This document shows positions 63,966 through 64,000 of a DNA stretch of 64,000 bases, piece after piece. Source of the stretch: Kriegella aquimaris (GTDB lineage Bacteria > Bacteroidota > Bacteroidia > Flavobacteriales > Flavobacteriaceae); NCBI RefSeq assembly GCF_900103215.1, contig NZ_FNGV01000004.1, forward strand, positions 310,001-374,000, in the 5' to 3' direction. The notes beneath the pieces are model-generated. The model had not been told where the DNA came from. It ran no database searches and worked only from the letters and a program-made list of their open reading frames with translations. Position 1 is the first letter of the stretch. Each line of letters opens with the position of its first letter. The position numbers and the translations under genes are program-made.

Positions 63966-64000
63966 GTAAGATAAAGGAAATATCAAAACCCATAGTATTT

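Noticed and set aside
1-64000. CRISPR arrays, tRNA/rRNA genes, transposases, prophage or integrases
   Set aside because: None was seen: no regularly spaced repeats, no cloverleaf-like segments noticed, and no transposase or integrase domains in any frame.

Overview
The window reads as chromosomal DNA of a marine, alga-associated member of the Flavobacteriaceae (Zobellia, Maribacter or Arenibacter-like). The reasons are SusC/SusD pairs with an ECF sigma/FecR switch, several secreted sulfatase lipoproteins, TAnnTTTG-type -7 boxes, weak or absent Shine-Dalgarno sequences, and moderate, AT-leaning composition. The genus is inference. No rRNA, tRNA, CRISPR array, insertion sequence or prophage was seen.

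Region 1 (1-2994), uronate catabolism: a lipoprotein gene cut by the window edge, kduD and kduI form a tight minus-strand operon, with a divergent LacI-type regulator. A perfect 26-bp palindrome lies beside the kduI -7 box.

Region 2 (3091-26369), nitrate and nitrite assimilation: a YdeP-like molybdopterin oxidoreductase is followed by a minus-strand operon nirB-nirD-DUF4202-sensor kinase-small protein. Then come cobA (siroheme), a truncated haemoglobin, narK, a putative outer-membrane porin and a NarL-type response regulator. After an inserted stress/detoxification-like island (tetR, SDR, doxX, araC, cupin; 17214-21020) the pathway resumes with a nitrate reductase fused to an FAD reductase and a BFD domain, and a rubredoxin protein carrying sulfite/nitrite-reductase half-domains. 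An identical 16-mer (TACGTATTTATACTTA) precedes narK and the nitrate reductase, and related TACGTA sites precede nirB/cobA, the haemoglobin and the response regulator. This suggests one nitrate-responsive regulon run by the kinase/regulator pair.

Region 3 (26347-41073), central metabolism: minus-strand gdh-nhaD-exbB-exbD-tonB-folC, a divergent acyl-CoA dehydrogenase, gltB-gltD (ammonia assimilation downstream of nitrate reduction, closed by a strong terminator) and a DMT-family exporter.

Region 4 (41135-64000), sulfated-glycan utilisation: three sulfatases with susD/susC (SusC carries an STN signalling domain), fecR and a divergent ECF sigma gene. A fourth sulfatase and a second susD/susC pair follow, then a ThuA-like lipoprotein, a TIM-barrel sugar epimerase/isomerase, an MFS sugar transporter and an AraC regulator. 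The AraC gene is bracketed by perfect 26-bp inverted repeats. No glycoside hydrolase or polysaccharide lyase is visible in region 4, so the backbone-cleaving enzymes are encoded elsewhere or the locus mainly desulfates oligosaccharides.
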